Shown one piece after another: positions 53,374-62,734 of a DNA stretch of 64,000 nucleotides (the first letter of the stretch is position 1; each line of letters opens with the position of its first letter). This DNA is from Amycolatopsis saalfeldensis. GTDB lineage: Bacteria; Actinomycetota; Actinomycetes; Mycobacteriales; Pseudonocardiaceae. Location: NCBI RefSeq assembly GCF_900110575.1, contig NZ_FOEF01000027.1, positions 1-64,000 on the forward strand, written 5' to 3'. The position numbers were made by a program, and so were the translations under genes. The notes beneath the pieces were generated by a model that saw nothing but the letters and a program-made list of their open reading frames with translations, ran no database searches and was not told the DNA's origin.

Positions 53374-55122
53374 TCAGGAGCGGACGAGCTTGACCAGGTG
53401 GTCGACCACCGAGTCGACCGCGATCTCCTCGCGCTCGCCGGTGCGCCGGTCCTTCACCTCGACCACTCCGCTGGCCAGTCCGCGCCCGACCACGAGGATG
53501 GTCGGCACGCCGACCAGCTCGGCGTCGGCGAACTTCACGCCCGGCGAGGACTTGCGGTCGTCGAGCAGCACCTCGATGCCGGCGGCGTCGAGGTCGGCGG
53601 CCAGCTTCTCCGCGCCGGCCGCGATGGTCTCGTCCTTGCCCGCGATGACCACGTGCACGTCGAACGGCGACACCTCGCGCGGCCAGACCAGGCCGTCCTG
53701 GTCGAAGTTCTGCTCGGCGAGCACCGCGACCAGGCGCGAGACGCCCAGCCCGTACGAGCCCATCGTGATGCGGATCGGCTTGGAGTCCGGGCCGAGCGCG
53801 TCGAGGCTGAACGTGTCGGTGTACTTGCGGCCCAGCTGGAAGATGTGGCCGATCTCGATGCCGCGCGCGGCGACCAGGGTGCCGTGGCCGTCGGGCGAGG
53901 CGTCGCCCTCGCGGACCTCGGCGGCCTCGATGGTGCCGTCGGCCGTGAAGTCGCGGCCCATGACCAGGTCGAGCACGTGGTGATCGGCCTGGTCGGCGCC
54001 GGTCAGCCAGGCCGTGCCCTCGACCACGCGGGGGTCGACGAGGTAGCGGACGCCGTTCTCCTTGAGCGACTTCGGCCCGATGTACCCCTTGGTGAGGAAC
54101 GGGTTCTTCCTGAAGTCCGCCTCCTCGAGCAGCTCGACCTCGGCGGGCTCCAGCGACGCTTCGAGGCGCTTCATGTCCACCTCGCGGTCGCCCGGCAGGC
54201 CGACGCCGAGCAGCTCCCACTCCTTCGCGCCGGGCCGGCGCGTCTTGAGCATGACGTTCTTCAGCGTGTCCGCGGCGGTGAACTCGCGCCCGAGGCCGGC
54301 GGCGTTGAAAAACGCCACGAGCGACTCGATGGTCGGCGTGTTCGGCGTGTGATGCACCTGCGCGGCGGGCAGGCCCTCGAGCGGCTTCGCGGGGGGCGCG
54401 GGCGTGATGACGGCCTCGACATTCGCCGCGTAACCGGACTCCGTGCTGCGGACGTAGGTGTCCTCACCCGTCTCGGCGACGGCGAGGAACTCCTCCGACG
54501 CCGAGCCGCCCATGGCGCCCGAGGTCGCCGCCACGATGACGTACTCGAGGCCGAGGCGGTCGAACAGCCGCGTGTAGACGTCGCGGTGCGCCTGGTACGA
54601 GCGCGCCAGACCGTCGTCGTCGAGGTCGAAGGAGTAGGAGTCCTTCATGACGAACTCGCGGCCGCGCAGGATCCCGGCGCGGGGGCGCGCCTCGTCGCGG
54701 TACTTGGTCTGGATCTGGTACAGCGTGACGGGATAGTCCTTGTACGAGGTGTACTCGCCCTTCACGGTGAGCGCGAACAGCTCCTCGTGCGTGGGGCCGA
54801 GCAGGTAGTCGGCGCCCTTGCGGTCCTTGAGGCGGAACAGGTTGTCGCCGTACTCGGTCCAGCGGCCGGTGGCCTCGTAGGGCTCCTTCGGCAGCAGCGC
54901 GGGGAACTGGATCTCCTGCGCGCCCATGCGGTTCATCTCTTCGCGCACCACGTGCTCGATGCGGCGCAGCACGCGCAGCCCCAGCGGCAGCCACGTGTAA
55001 CCACCCGGGGCGACCCGGCGGACGTAGCCGGCGCGTACCAGCAGCCGGTGGCTGGGTACCTCGGCGTCCGCCGGGTCCTCACGCAGGGTGCGGAGGAACA
55101 ACGACGACATCCTGGTGATCAC
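53374..55122 (-). CDS. proS: Prolyl-tRNA synthetase, bacterial type
   Basis: This 582-residue class II synthetase charges tRNA-Pro. The length equals the M. tuberculosis protein. It has the N-terminal ITRMSSLFLRTLREDPADAEVPSHRLLVRAGYVR, motif 2 TKYRDEARPRAGILRGREFVMKD, the inserted cis-editing domain (about 225-400), and motif 3 GSYGLGVSRLV. A C-terminal anticodon-binding domain (VHVVIAGKDE...) follows. I choose the GTG at 55122, which follows AGGGAG; a longer frame starts at 55173. Confidence 0.96.
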   Translation of the reverse strand: MITRMSSLFLRTLREDPADAEVPSHRLLVRAGYVRRVAPGGYTWLPLGLRVLRRIEHVVREEMNRMGAQEIQFPALLPKEPYEATGRWTEYGDNLFRLKDRKGADYLLGPTHEELFALTVKGEYTSYKDYPVTLYQIQTKYRDEARPRAGILRGREFVMKDSYSFDLDDDGLARSYQAHRDVYTRLFDRLGLEYVIVAATSGAMGGSASEEFLAVAETGEDTYVRSTESGYAANVEAVITPAPPAKPLEGLPAAQVHHTPNTPTIESLVAFFNAAGLGREFTAADTLKNVMLKTRRPGAKEWELLGVGLPGDREVDMKRLEASLEPAEVELLEEADFRKNPFLTKGYIGPKSLKENGVRYLVDPRVVEGTAWLTGADQADHHVLDLVMGRDFTADGTIEAAEVREGDASPDGHGTLVAARGIEIGHIFQLGRKYTDTFSLDALGPDSKPIRITMGSYGLGVSRLVAVLAEQNFDQDGLVWPREVSPFDVHVVIAGKDETIAAGAEKLAADLDAAGIEVLLDDRKSSPGVKFADAELVGVPTILVVGRGLASGVVEVKDRRTGEREEIAVDSVVDHLVKLVRS

Positions 55123-55246
55123 TGCGAACTCCCTGCGCTGGGCGGGTCTGGAGGTTTGGCCCAGCGTAGTCAACCGCCACGGTCTCCCTCCAACGGGTTA
55201 TCCGCGGCCCCCGGTTTTTGTCGGTGGTGGGCGCTAGCTTCGCGGG

Positions 55247-55603
55247 ATGGCACTTGAACTGGGCATGATCACGATCGACTGCACGAGCCCCCAGGACCTG
55301 GCCGGCTTCTGGACGGCCGCCCTGGGCGTCACCGTCGAGGGCGATTACGGGCCGTTCGTCATCCTCGCGCGCCCGGAGACCGGCGGGCCCGCGCTGGCCT
55401 TCCAACAGGTCCCGGAACCCCGAACGGGCAAGAACCGCGTACACGTGGACTTCAGCTCCCCCGACCCCGAGACCGAGGTGCGACGCCTGGTCTCCCTCGG
55501 CGCGACTGAACAGTCCCGGCACCGCCAGCCCGGGGTGGCGTGGACGGTGCTGACGGACCCGGAAGGCAACGAGTTCTGCGTGGCAGAGGCCGGGGGTCAT
55601 TGA
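55247..55603 (+). CDS. VOC superfamily (glyoxalase-like) protein
   Basis: This 118-residue protein has a glyoxalase/bleomycin-resistance fold. Landmarks are ITIDCTSPQDLAGFWTAALGV, NRVHVDFSSPDPE with a metal-ligand-like histidine, and TVLTDPEGNEFCV. It may bind or modify a small molecule. No neighbour suggests the substrate. Confidence 0.8.
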   Translation: MALELGMITIDCTSPQDLAGFWTAALGVTVEGDYGPFVILARPETGGPALAFQQVPEPRTGKNRVHVDFSSPDPETEVRRLVSLGATEQSRHRQPGVAWTVLTDPEGNEFCVAEAGGH

Positions 55604-55737
55604 TCTTGAGCCGTTGATTCCGGGCCGTTGGTGATCTTGGGCTTGGTGGCCCTGGGCCGTTGGTCCCGGACCTGGTGATCGTGGGCCTGGCGACCGTCGG
55701 CCTGGCGACCGTGGGCTCGGTGATCGTGGGCCGTTGA
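55604..55737. repeat. 15-bp tandem repeat tract
   Basis: After the VOC gene there are repeated 15-mers: TGGTGATCGTGGGCC, TGGCGACCGTCGGCC, TGGCGACCGTGGGCT and similar, from about 55672, preceded by diverged copies such as TTGATCTTGAGCCG. The rest, up to 56015, is GC-rich, apparently non-coding, with GGCGGTGG-type simple sequence. About 410 bases hold no recognised gene. Confidence 0.65.
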
Positions 55738-56015
55738 TCCCCATCGGTATCGAGGTGGGGCGAGCCAGGTTGCGGCGACCCGCGGCAGCGGCGGACCGGG
55801 CCGCCGCGGTGGTAGCACGGTGGTGGTGGAGGCGAGGCACAGTCGCATGGCGCGATGGCGGTGGCGCGGTCACGGTCGTGAGGCGCCACTGCGGGTTCGC
55901 CGCGTCCGCCATAGCGAGGTGCGGCACTGACTGCCCTGGGCGCGGCAACGTGGCCAGGCCACCGCCGGCCGAGGCCATCGCCCATAGCGAAGCCGTCGCG
56001 GATTAGCGTGGGGGT

Positions 56016-56915
56016 GTGACTGCGCGCGTGTTGCTGCCCTGGACCGACATCGAGCTGCCCGAGGGGCTCGCGGCCGCCTGGTACGGGGGTGGGGCGCTGC
56101 CCGCCGATGACCTGAGCGGGGTCGAGTTCTACGTGCTTCCCTACGACAGCGGTACGGAGCCGGCGAAGCTGATCGGGCGGTTGCCGTCGTTGCGGGTGGT
56201 GCAGTCGTTGTCCGCGGGGGTCGAGACGTTGCTGCCGTTGGTGCCCGAGGGCGTCCGGCTGGCGAACGGGCGCGGGCTGCACGACCTCAGCGTCGCCGAG
56301 CACACGCTGGCGCTGATCCACGCGTCGCAGCGGGATCTTCCCCGGTGGATCGCGCAGCAGGCGACGGGCACTTGGGAGCGTGAGCACACCCGTTCCCTCG
56401 CCGACAGCCGCGTGCTGCTGATCGGGTACGGCTCGATCGGCCACGCCATCGAGCGGCAGCTGGTCGCGGCCGAGGCCGTGGTCACGCGCGTCGCGAGCCG
56501 GGCCCGGGCCGACGAGGACGTGCGCGGCATCAGCGAGCTGCCCGCGCTGCTGCCCTCGGCCGACATCGTGGTGCTGGTCCTGCCCGACACCCCGGCCACG
56601 CGCGGCCTGATCGGCGCGCCGGAGCTCGCCGCGCTGCCGGACGGCGCGCTGGTGGTCAACGTCGGCCGCGGCACCGCGATCGACACCGGCGCCCTGCTCG
56701 CCGAGACCTCCGCCGGCCGCCTGCGCGCGGCCCTCGACGTGGTCGACCCCGAGCCGCTCCCCGCCGACCATCCACTGTGGAAGGTCCCCGGCGTGATCCT
56801 GACCCCGCACATCGCGGGCGGCTCGGCCTCGTTCTACCCCCGCGCCAAGCAACTCGTGACCGATCAGCTCCACCGCTTCGCCACCGGCGCGCCACTGCTC
56901 AATCTGGTCAACTGA
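56016..56915 (+). CDS. D-isomer specific 2-hydroxyacid dehydrogenase
   Basis: This 299-residue NAD(P)-dependent reductase has the nucleotide-binding GYGSIGHAIERQL motif (about 139-151), the catalytic Arg in VVNVGRGTAIDT, the Glu in DVVDPEPLP and the His in LTPHIAGGS. The substrate, perhaps hydroxypyruvate, glyoxylate or phosphonate, is unknown. GTG start. Confidence 0.9.
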   Translation: MTARVLLPWTDIELPEGLAAAWYGGGALPADDLSGVEFYVLPYDSGTEPAKLIGRLPSLRVVQSLSAGVETLLPLVPEGVRLANGRGLHDLSVAEHTLALIHASQRDLPRWIAQQATGTWEREHTRSLADSRVLLIGYGSIGHAIERQLVAAEAVVTRVASRARADEDVRGISELPALLPSADIVVLVLPDTPATRGLIGAPELAALPDGALVVNVGRGTAIDTGALLAETSAGRLRAALDVVDPEPLPADHPLWKVPGVILTPHIAGGSASFYPRAKQLVTDQLHRFATGAPLLNLVN

Positions 56916-57867
56916 CCGGCAGCACGTACCCGTAGCGAGTGTCGGCGACCCGGTAGCCGCACCGTTCGTAGACGCCGAGCGCGGAGTTGCTCGTGTCCAC
57001 CGAAAGAGCCGACCTCTCGAAACCCTTCGCGCGCGCCTGAACCAGCGTGTGGCCCAGCAACGCCGACGCGATGCCCAGCCCCCGCAGCTCGGCGCGCGTA
57101 CCGACGTACTCCACGTACAGCTCGCGCACACCCGTGGCTGCGGCCTCGGAAGCGATGAAGGAGCTCAGGACGAACGCCAGCACCCGATCGCGAGACGGAG
57201 TGAGGACCAAGTACGACAGGTCGGCCCGGAAGTCTTTCGAACCCGTCACGCGGTGTCGCCAGGCTTCGGGCGACAGGAGCGCGCTGCCCCAATGCTCGGC
57301 GAAGGTCACGTTGCGCGCTTCGAGGGTGAGGGCGTCGTAACGGTCCTCGAAACCCGCCACCTCGTAGCCCTCCGGAAGCGGCTTCATCGACGGCAGCTCG
57401 GCGAGATCGGCGCGCATCTCGACGAAGGTGCGAGCGCGCCGGTAGCCCGCGCGGGTGAGCGCCCCGGCGTACCAGTGCTCGTTCTCGTGCACGGTCGCGT
57501 GCAGTTCCAGCGGCGCCTGCGGGAAGAACTGCTCGTGCACCCGCTTGCCCGCGTCGAGCAACCAGGTCATGAGGTGGTCCGCGATCTCGCGAGTGCGGAA
57601 GTCCGGGTGCGTCAGCGTCTCGACGCGCGGCATGTCCACCGGGTCGGCGAGGTCGCGGCGGCCGACCGCGGCGTAGCCCACCAGCCGGTCCCCCGCCCAC
57701 GCGCCGATGGAGCCGGACGGCAGGTCGATGTTCGGCGCGTCGAGTTCCTCGCGCAGGTCTTCGGCGCTGTAGTGCTCGCCGGTGCGGTCGACGTCCTGGG
57801 CCGCGGCGAACAGTCCCGCGAGCTGCTCGGAGTCGTCAAGCGTCAGCGGGCGCCAGGTGAGGTCCAT
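56908..57867 (-). CDS. Tandem GNAT-fold acetyltransferase
   Basis: This 319-residue protein contains two GNAT folds, like mycothiol synthase. The first (about 1-145) is incomplete in its CoA motif. The second holds VGTRAELRGLGIASALLGHTLVQARAKG and FERSALSVDTSNSALGVYERCGYRV, the acetyl-CoA-binding segment and the usual C-terminal N-x2-A-x2-x-Y motif. ATG start at 57867. Substrate unknown. Confidence 0.85.
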   Translation of the reverse strand: MDLTWRPLTLDDSEQLAGLFAAAQDVDRTGEHYSAEDLREELDAPNIDLPSGSIGAWAGDRLVGYAAVGRRDLADPVDMPRVETLTHPDFRTREIADHLMTWLLDAGKRVHEQFFPQAPLELHATVHENEHWYAGALTRAGYRRARTFVEMRADLAELPSMKPLPEGYEVAGFEDRYDALTLEARNVTFAEHWGSALLSPEAWRHRVTGSKDFRADLSYLVLTPSRDRVLAFVLSSFIASEAAATGVRELYVEYVGTRAELRGLGIASALLGHTLVQARAKGFERSALSVDTSNSALGVYERCGYRVADTRYGYVLPVS

Positions 57868-57934
57868 GCCGGGCAGCGTAAGCCGGGGGAAGCGGCCGCC
57901 GCACCCGGATTGCGCCGCGGTTACGCTGCCTTTC

Positions 57935-58678
57935 GTGCTGGTGCTGCTTCCCCCTTCCGAGACCAAGGCCGACGGCGGTGACGGGCCGCCGCTCGATCAC
58001 GGCGCGCTGTCCTTCCCCGAGCTGAACCCCGTGCGGGCCAAGCTCGCCGACGCGCTCGTCGAGCTGGCCCGGGACGTTCCGGCGAGCCTCGCCACCCTCG
58101 GCATCTCCGAACGCCAGCGCGACGAGGTCACGCGCAACGCACAGCTGTGGACTTCCCCGACGCTGCCCGCGCTGCGCCGCTACACCGGCGTGCTCTACGA
58201 CGCGCTCGACATGAAGAGCTTCACCCGCGCGGGCCTGGAAAAGGCGCACCGCCGCCTGGCCGTGACGTCGGCGCTGTTCGGCGTGGTCTCCGCGACCGAC
58301 CCGATTCCCGCGTACCGGCTTTCGGGCGGCAACTCCGTGCCTGCGCTGGGCACCGTGCGCGGGCTGTGGAAACCCGTGCTGGAGCCGGTGCTGCAGGGCA
58401 TCGACGGCCTGGTGGTGGACCTGCGCTCTGGCACGTACGCGGCGTTCGCGCGGCTGCGCCCGGACGCGGTGACCGTCCGCGTCGTGACCGAGGACGCCGA
58501 CGGCAACCGCACCACGGTCAGCCACTTCAACAAGGCCTATAAGGGCCGGCTGGCCGCGGTGCTGGCCACCACCCGCGCCGAACCGTCCACTGTGGACCAG
58601 CTGGTGAAGGTGATCGCCAAGGCGGGCCTGACCGTCGAGCGCACCGGCGACCACAGCCTGGAACTGCTCACCGGCTGA
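57935..58678 (+). CDS. yaaA: YaaA family peroxide-stress protein
   Basis: This 247-residue protein has the family start MLVLLPPSETKADGG and the blocks RYTGVLYDALDMKSFT, LFGVVSATDPIPAYRLSGG, VDLRSGTYAAF and VSHFNKAYKGRL. E. coli YaaA binds DNA and limits iron-driven hydroxyl radical damage under peroxide. I choose the GTG at 57935; TACGCT at 57922 could be a -10 of a leaderless transcript. Alternative: the GTG at 57941. Confidence 0.9.
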   Translation: MLVLLPPSETKADGGDGPPLDHGALSFPELNPVRAKLADALVELARDVPASLATLGISERQRDEVTRNAQLWTSPTLPALRRYTGVLYDALDMKSFTRAGLEKAHRRLAVTSALFGVVSATDPIPAYRLSGGNSVPALGTVRGLWKPVLEPVLQGIDGLVVDLRSGTYAAFARLRPDAVTVRVVTEDADGNRTTVSHFNKAYKGRLAAVLATTRAEPSTVDQLVKVIAKAGLTVERTGDHSLELLTG

Positions 58679-58687
58679 CGGCCGGGC

Positions 58688-59866
58688 TCAGCCGAAGCGG
58701 GCGGGCGAGCACGGTGCGAGCAGGTCCGCCGGGACGTCGCCGCCGAGCACCAGGTCCGCCATCAGCTTCCCGGCGTACGGCGCGAGGGTGAGCCCCGCCG
58801 GGCCGAAGCCGGTCGCGAGCCACAGGCCGGGGTTCCCGTCGACGGCGCCGAGCAGGGGCAGCGTGTCGGGTGTCGCGGGGCGGAAGCCGATGCGGGTCTC
58901 CGCGAGGGTGCTGTCGGCGAGGCCCGGCGCGACGGCGAGGGCGTGGTCGAGCACTTCACGCTGCCCGGCCGCCGTCACCCGGTGGTCGAAGCCGGAGCCG
59001 GTTTCGCGGGTGGCCCCGGCGACGACGTGGCCGCCCGGGAACGCCAGCAGGTAGTGGCTCGACCGCGGCAGCACGACCGGCCACGCGGCCGTGTCGGTGC
59101 CCGGCAGCTCGAAGTGGGTGATCTGCCCCCGCTGCGGCGCCACCGGGACGACCAGCCCCAGCCGCTCGGCCACCGCGGCCGACCAGGCGCCCGCCGAGAG
59201 CACCACGGCGTCGGCGGCCAGTTCCTCGCCGCCGGCGGTGACGCGCCATCGGCCGTTGGCGGTGGTGAGCGGAGCACCCGAGCCCGGGCCGCCGATCGGT
59301 CCGGCCGCGCTCGTTCCCTTGGTGGCGGGCACGTTCGGCCGCACCGACGCCGTCGCCCGCGCGAACCGGGCGCCGCGCTGTTTCGCGGCGGCGATCAGGG
59401 CCCGGCGGATCCGGCGGCCGTCCACGCGGCCCGCGCCGGAGAGGTGGACGGCGCCGAGGCCCGGGGCGAGCGGCGGGAACAGCGAGCGCGCCTGGGCCGG
59501 GTCGAGGCGGCTGGCCGCACCCGCGCCGGGGGCGTCCGCGACGCGCGTGCGCACCAGCGCCTCCGCCTCGTCCAGCTCGTTCGCCGACTCCGACACCACC
59601 ATGCCGCCGACGACCTCGTACGACGTGTGCTGCCCCTGCTCCGCCAATGCCGCGGCCAGCTCCGGGTAGTACGCCCCCGCGGCGGCCGCCAGCGGATAGA
59701 TCCGATTGTCCCAGCGGGAGGTCCACGGGCTGACGATCCCGGCGCCCGCCTCGGTGGCGACGCCCGGCCGGGGCGCGTCCACCGACACGACTTCCGCTCC
59801 CCGCTCCGCAAGGTGGTACGCCGTCGCCGCTCCGCCGATCCCACTGCCGATCACGATCACGCGCAT
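58688..59866 (-). CDS. FAD-dependent oxidoreductase, DAO family (glycine oxidase/D-amino-acid dehydrogenase type)
   Basis: This 392-residue flavoprotein opens with VIVIGSGIGGAATAYHLAERGAEVVSVD, the Rossmann motif, and ends with the FAD motif GLWLATGFGPAGLTLAPYAGKLMADLV. FRPATPDTLPLLG is the usual substrate-site segment. It resembles D-amino-acid dehydrogenases; substrate not determined. The ATG at 59866 is used; an alternative GTG/ATG start lies 24 bases upstream. Confidence 0.85.
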   Translation of the reverse strand: MRVIVIGSGIGGAATAYHLAERGAEVVSVDAPRPGVATEAGAGIVSPWTSRWDNRIYPLAAAAGAYYPELAAALAEQGQHTSYEVVGGMVVSESANELDEAEALVRTRVADAPGAGAASRLDPAQARSLFPPLAPGLGAVHLSGAGRVDGRRIRRALIAAAKQRGARFARATASVRPNVPATKGTSAAGPIGGPGSGAPLTTANGRWRVTAGGEELAADAVVLSAGAWSAAVAERLGLVVPVAPQRGQITHFELPGTDTAAWPVVLPRSSHYLLAFPGGHVVAGATRETGSGFDHRVTAAGQREVLDHALAVAPGLADSTLAETRIGFRPATPDTLPLLGAVDGNPGLWLATGFGPAGLTLAPYAGKLMADLVLGGDVPADLLAPCSPARFG

Positions 59867-59938
59867 GTCTCCACATTGCCCGCTCCGCACCGCGCCGTCG
59901 ACCTCTGCCCGATCCGGCCCGGCACCACCGGCCCGCGT

Positions 59939-61459
59939 TCAGCCGGCCAGCACCGCCATCGCCGCGTTGTGGCCGGGGATTCCGCTCACCCCGCCGCCCC
60001 GGACGGCGCCCGCGCCGCACAGCAGCACCCGCGGGTGCGCCGTCTCGACACCCCAGGTCCCGGCCGCCGAGTCGGAGAACGGCCACGACAGGTCCCGGTG
60101 GAAGATGTGCCCGCGCGGCAGCCCCAGTTCCGCCTCCAGGTCCAGCGGCGTCTTCGCCTCGACGCACGGGCGCCCGGCCGGGTCCCGCAGCAGGCAGCCC
60201 TCGATCGGCTCGGCCAGCACGCTGTTCAGCGACGCCAGCGTCGCGCGCAGTGCTTCGGCCCGCGCCGCGTCGTTGTCCGTCTCGAACAGCCGCGCCGGCA
60301 TGTGCAGCCCGAAGAGCGTCAGCGTCTGGACGCCCGCCGCACGCTCCGCCGGGCCGAGGATCGACGGGTCCGTGAGCGAGTGGCAGTAGATCTCGCACGG
60401 CGGCAGCGCTGGGATCCGCCCCGCGGCCGCCTCGGCGTACGCGGTCTCCAGCTGCGAGAACGTCTCGTTGACGTGGAAGGTGCCGCCGAACGCGTCGCGC
60501 GGGTCGACACTCGCGTCACGCAGCCGGGGCAGCCGCGAAAGCACCATGTTGACCTTCAGCTGCGCGCCCTCCGGCGCCTCGCCCGGCTCCTCACCGAGCA
60601 GCCGCGCGAGGGTGCGCGGCGCGACGTTCGCTAGCACGTGCCCGGCGGAGACGACCCGTGAAGCGCCCTCCAGCGTGTAGCGCACCTCGCCGTCCGGCGT
60701 CACCGACTGCACCTCGGCGCCGGTGACGAGCGTGGCGCCGGCCCGTCGCGCCGCGTCCGCCAGCGCGCCGGTGACCGCGCCCATCCCGCCGACCGGCACG
60801 TCCCAGTCGCCCGTGCCGTTGCCGATCAGGTGGTACAGCAGGCAGCGGTTCTGCCGCAGGTCTCGGTCGGACGCCGGGGCGAAAGTCCCGATCAGCGCGT
60901 CGGTGAGCACGACGCCGCGCACGGTGTCGTCGCCGAAGAGCCCGGTGAGCGTCTCCCCGATCGGCCGCTCGAAGAACATCGACCACGCCTCGTCGTCGCC
61001 GATCCGCTCCCTCAACTCGTCTCGGCTGGGCAGCGGTGAGGTGAGCGTGTCGAACGTCCGCGCCGCGACCTTCCCCGCCAGCGCGTAGAAGCGGCGCCAG
61101 GCGTCATAGTCCTTTGTGGACCACGTGACGGCGCGGAAGGCCGCCGCCGTCCGCGCCTCGTCACCCGTGTCGACAAGGAGACCCGTGTCGCCGGCCGGTG
61201 TGTAGGACGACATCCGGCGCCGCCGCAGCTCGACGTCGAGCCCCAGGTCCTCGACGATCTTCCGCGGCAGCAGGCTGACCAGGTACGAATACCGGGACAG
61301 CCGCACGTCCACCCCTTCGAAGGCCCGGAACGACACCGCCGCGCCGCCCGTCTCGTCCCGCCGCTCCAGCACGAGGACCGAGCGGCCCGCCCGTGCCAGG
61401 TAAGCGGCCGCCACCAGGCCGTTGTGCCCACCGCCCACGATCACCGCGTCGTAATCCAT
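59939..61459 (-). CDS. Phytoene desaturase/PYROXD2-like FAD oxidoreductase
   Basis: This 506-residue flavoprotein has the N-terminal GGGHNGLVAAAYLARAGRSVLVLERRDETGGAA motif and the C-terminal ISGIPGHNAAMAVL-like motif (here VSGIPGHNAAMAVLAG). Inner parts match the CrtI/PYROXD2 superfamily. No other carotenoid gene is nearby, so carotenoid desaturation is not implied. Confidence 0.82.
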   Translation of the reverse strand: MDYDAVIVGGGHNGLVAAAYLARAGRSVLVLERRDETGGAAVSFRAFEGVDVRLSRYSYLVSLLPRKIVEDLGLDVELRRRRMSSYTPAGDTGLLVDTGDEARTAAAFRAVTWSTKDYDAWRRFYALAGKVAARTFDTLTSPLPSRDELRERIGDDEAWSMFFERPIGETLTGLFGDDTVRGVVLTDALIGTFAPASDRDLRQNRCLLYHLIGNGTGDWDVPVGGMGAVTGALADAARRAGATLVTGAEVQSVTPDGEVRYTLEGASRVVSAGHVLANVAPRTLARLLGEEPGEAPEGAQLKVNMVLSRLPRLRDASVDPRDAFGGTFHVNETFSQLETAYAEAAAGRIPALPPCEIYCHSLTDPSILGPAERAAGVQTLTLFGLHMPARLFETDNDAARAEALRATLASLNSVLAEPIEGCLLRDPAGRPCVEAKTPLDLEAELGLPRGHIFHRDLSWPFSDSAAGTWGVETAHPRVLLCGAGAVRGGGVSGIPGHNAAMAVLAG

Positions 61460-61672
61460 GGCCCGAAGGCTAGGGCGGGGTAATTCGGTTGCGCGAGTCC
61501 CCCGCGGCCCGGCAGGCTGTTCGGGACCGGCCAGGGAGCCGGCGGAGCCGAAGGCGAGGAGGTGCGTCGTGGAGAACGTCCGGGCGCTGTCCTGCCCACT
61601 TCCGCCCGCCCCTCGCGGCTAGAGCTTCGCGCTCGCCCGGTGGGGCAAACCCTGATCTAGGAGAACCCACCA

Positions 61673-62632
61673 GTGCGTGAGCACGACTACGAAGACTATT
61701 CCGACTTCGAAGATTCCTTCGACGAAGAACCGGCCCGTCGCGTCCGCCAGGTCTACGAAGGGCCCGCCCCGGACCGCAGCGGCCGCCTCACCGAGGGCGA
61801 GCGCGTCCGCCTGGCCCGGCTGCGCGACGACGCCTACACCGAAACCGAGTTGCCCGACGGCGCCGATCGCTGGACCACCTGGGACAGCGCCGAGCCGGGC
61901 CCGCACCCGACGCCGGACTGGGTCGTCACCGACCTCGGCGCGGTCGACACCGAGCTCGGCGTGCTCAAAACCGGCAAGGAGGCGGACGTCCACCTGCTGC
62001 GCCGGGGCCTGCCCGGCACGGACGGCGTGCTGCTCGCCGCCAAGCGCTACCGCAGCGACGAGCACAAGCTGTTCCACCGTGACGCCGGGTACCTCGAGGG
62101 CAGGCGGATGCGCCGCTCCCGCGAGATGCGCGCGATGGCCAACCGCAGCTCGTTCGGCCGCAACCTGATCGCGGAGCAGTGGGCGGTGGCCGAGTTCGCC
62201 GCGTTGAGTCGCTTGTGGACGATCGGCGCACCGGTGCCGTATCCGGTGCAGCGCAACGGGACCGAGCTGCTGCTCGAGTTCCTCGGCGACGCCGACGGCG
62301 CGGCGGCGCCCCGGCTCGCGCAGCTCCGCCCGGAGCCGGACGAGCTGGCCGACCTCTGGGCCCAGGCGACCGCCGCGCTGGAGCTGCTGGCCGTCCAGGG
62401 CGTCGCACACGGTGACCTCTCGGCGTACAACCTGCTGGTGCACGAGGGCCACCTGATGGTGATCGACCTGCCCCAGGTGGTGGACCTCGTGGCGAACCCC
62501 GGCGGGCACGAGTTCCTGACCCGCGACGTGCGCAACCTCGCCGGCTGGTTCCATGCCCGTGGCCTGCCGGAACACGTCACGGCGGCCGACGATCTGGTCG
62601 AAGCGCTGACCTTCGCCGCGGGGCTCGGCTGA
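61673..62632 (+). CDS. RIO-type serine/threonine kinase-like protein
   Basis: This 319-residue protein has an acidic N-terminal extension (EDYSDFEDSFDEEP), then the RIO fold: the glycine loop VLKTGKEADVHLL (RIO STGKEA motif), the lysine in LLAAKRYR, HGDLSAYNLL (catalytic Asp/Asn) and VIDLPQVVD (metal-binding Asp). RIO kinases act in ribosome maturation in eukaryotes and archaea; the bacterial role is unknown. GTG start with AGGAGA upstream. Strong hairpin after the gene. It stands alone before the helicase. Confidence 0.9.
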   Translation: MREHDYEDYSDFEDSFDEEPARRVRQVYEGPAPDRSGRLTEGERVRLARLRDDAYTETELPDGADRWTTWDSAEPGPHPTPDWVVTDLGAVDTELGVLKTGKEADVHLLRRGLPGTDGVLLAAKRYRSDEHKLFHRDAGYLEGRRMRRSREMRAMANRSSFGRNLIAEQWAVAEFAALSRLWTIGAPVPYPVQRNGTELLLEFLGDADGAAAPRLAQLRPEPDELADLWAQATAALELLAVQGVAHGDLSAYNLLVHEGHLMVIDLPQVVDLVANPGGHEFLTRDVRNLAGWFHARGLPEHVTAADDLVEALTFAAGLG

Positions 62633-62637
62633 CCTGG

Positions 62638-62686
62638 GGGCGGCGTCGCGGGGACTGTGGCGCACAACACCCCTGCGACGCCGCCC
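62638..62686 (+). terminator. Terminator of the RIO kinase gene
   Basis: GGGCGGCGTCGC and GCGACGCCGCCC form a 12-bp stem, continued inside by GGGG/CCCC with small bulges. It begins six bases beyond the stop codon. No T-run follows. Confidence 0.7.
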
Positions 62687-62734
62687 ACAACCGTGGACCT
62701 GGGTGCGAAGTCGAAGCCCCGGCTCCGGTACAGT

